From the NCBI GenBank assembly GCA_046349935.1, contig JAXMBK010000005.1, forward strand, positions 620,001-684,000: a stretch of 64,000 bases of DNA, given 5' to 3'. This DNA comes from CAIXSC01 sp046349935. Its GTDB lineage: Bacteria; Planctomycetota; Planctomycetia; Pirellulales; Pirellulaceae. The translations under genes were made by a program, and so were the position numbers. This document shows positions 63,302 through 64,000 of the stretch, piece by piece; position 1 is the first letter of the stretch; the number at the start of each line of letters is the position of its first letter. Under the pieces are notes generated by a model. That model searched no databases. It saw only the letters and a list, made by a program, of their open reading frames with translations, and had not been told where the DNA came from.

Positions 63302-63643
63302 ATGGGGCTGATGTCGCGCAACAAAGGGAAACGGGGAGAGCGGGAGGCGGCCGCCGAGATTGCGCGGCTGTTCGGGGTCGAGGCGCATCGAGGCCGGCAG
63401 TACGCCGGCTCCGACGATTCGCCCGACATTCGCACGTCGCTCCCGCATGTGCATTTCGAGGTCAAACGCGCCGAGTCGCTGCGTCTCTACGCGGCGCTCG
63501 CGCAAGCAATCGCGGACGCCGGTGCGAACATCCCGGTCGTGCTCCACAAGCAGAACCACCAGTCGTGGGTGGCGATCGTGCGTCTCGACGATTTGCCGCA
63601 GTTGGCCCGCCACCTCTCACCCACGGTTGCGGAAACCACATGA
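63302..63643 (+). CDS. PD-(D/E)XK endonuclease, Holliday-junction-resolvase-like
   Basis: A 113-aa nuclease with SRNKGKRGEREAAAEIARLF (first Glu), GSDDSPDI (Asp) and VHFEVKRAE (ExK), a typical resolvase-like catalytic set, then SWVAIVRLDD. It probably resolves branched DNA or nicks during phage recombination. ATG 63302 has GGAG at 9-10 bp; ATG 63311 is a near alternative. Confidence 0.8.
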   Translation: MGLMSRNKGKRGEREAAAEIARLFGVEAHRGRQYAGSDDSPDIRTSLPHVHFEVKRAESLRLYAALAQAIADAGANIPVVLHKQNHQSWVAIVRLDDLPQLARHLSPTVAETT

Positions 63644-63867
63644 ACGCCGCGACGCACGATCCGATTCAGCGCCCCGCGCATTACACGTTTTCGGCCATCG
63701 AACCGATCGCCGCGATCGAAGCCTGGCAGTTGGGTTTTCACCTGGGCTGCGTCGTGAAGTACGTGTGCCGAGCCGGTCGCAAGGGCAGCAAGCTCGAGGA
63801 CCTGCGCAAGGCCCGCTGGTACCTCGATCGCGAGATTGCCCGCCTGGAACAAGGAGACGCATCGTGA
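63640..63867 (+). CDS. DUF3310 phage protein
   Basis: A 75-aa protein matching DUF3310, a small family common in phages: PIQRPAHYTFSAIEPIAAIE, GFHLGCVVKYVCRAGRKGSK, EDLRKARWYLDREIARLE. Function is not settled; it has been noted beside nucleotide-metabolism genes. Overlaps the preceding nuclease stop by 4 bp. Confidence 0.88.
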   Translation: MNAATHDPIQRPAHYTFSAIEPIAAIEAWQLGFHLGCVVKYVCRAGRKGSKLEDLRKARWYLDREIARLEQGDAS

Positions 63868-64000
63868 CGGAATCGAGATGGGTCATCGGCGGCACTCCGG
63901 AAGAGACGATCCGCCTGACGATCGCGGCGCTCGGCATGGACGTCGAGGAATTCGCGATGCGCGGGCTGCTACCGCGTTCGCAATTTGAACGAGTCGTCGC
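63864..64000 (+). CDS. hypothetical protein, 3' end outside the window
   Basis: An open frame from GTG 63864, overlapping the DUF3310 stop by 4 bp (GTGA). It reads ESRWVIGGTPEETIRLTIAA and FAMRGLLPRSQFERVV and runs to the window edge. Codon pattern continues that of the phage module. Too short for assignment. Confidence 0.55.
   Translation, partial: MTESRWVIGGTPEETIRLTIAALGMDVEEFAMRGLLPRSQFERVV

Noticed and set aside
1..64000. CRISPR arrays, rRNA and tRNA genes
   Set aside because: No regularly spaced repeats of CRISPR type and no recognisable RNA gene were seen by reading; a dedicated scan (for example tRNAscan or Infernal) could not be run.

Overview
The window looks like a chromosomal segment of a planctomycete (Planctomycetota, probably Pirellulales-like). 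The grounds are high GC, secreted proteins opening with an LExR(x)LLAGD-type or LEGRRMMA motif, a planctomycete-type dockerin, large Ser/Thr kinases carrying WD40, FGE-sulfatase or LRR regions, ECF sigma factors paired with kinases, and many short dispersed repeats. No rRNA, tRNA or CRISPR array was recognised.

Left part (1-32 kb). This holds the 3' end of an enolase-superfamily gene, an alpha-type carbonic anhydrase and a D-amino-acid-oxidase-like flavoprotein. Next comes a complete minus-strand jetABCD operon (Wadjet SMC-type anti-plasmid system) whose four genes are joined by 4-bp overlaps. It is followed by an RTX-type secreted protein, membrane proteins, an ECF sigma/kinase pair bracketed by 51-bp direct repeats, an ISAs1-like element with a nonsense mutation, a kinase-WD40 protein, an unrecognised two-gene unit, a second ECF sigma/kinase pair (kinase-FGE-LRR) and a decayed dockerin/PKD surface protein.

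Middle part (32-54 kb). This is an accessory region. A wrecked serine recombinase and a HepT/MntA toxin-antitoxin locus with a frameshifted toxin lie between two diverged copies of a repeat. A minus-strand heavy-metal operon follows: Cys-rich secreted protein, CzcB-like adaptor, CzcA-like RND pump, Cys/His-rich lipoprotein and a ZntA-like P1B ATPase. No outer-membrane factor is present. After a patch of phage debris and a truncated IS comes a second minus-strand operon: a paralogous Cys-rich secreted protein, a carbonic anhydrase-SulP-STAS fusion, a P1B-4 ATPase with SPC and HEGST motifs, and a SulP-carbonic anhydrase fusion with the enzyme at the other end. This pairing of metal export with inorganic-carbon handling is the most unusual assembly in the window.

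Right part (54-64 kb). This is a degraded prophage. On the minus strand are glycosyltransferase and methyltransferase genes, a tape-measure/FkbM chimera, a gp10-like tail protein, a capsid fragment and a truncated primase-polymerase. On the plus strand is an apparently intact early module: LexA-like repressor, sigma-like factor, RecE-like nuclease, Sak4-like ATPase, DUF669, a PD-(D/E)XK nuclease and DUF3310. A second, closely similar capsid fragment lies at about 45 kb, beside glycosyltransferase and methyltransferase genes and cut by the truncated IS. Phage debris therefore lies on both sides of the SulP/P1B-4 operon.
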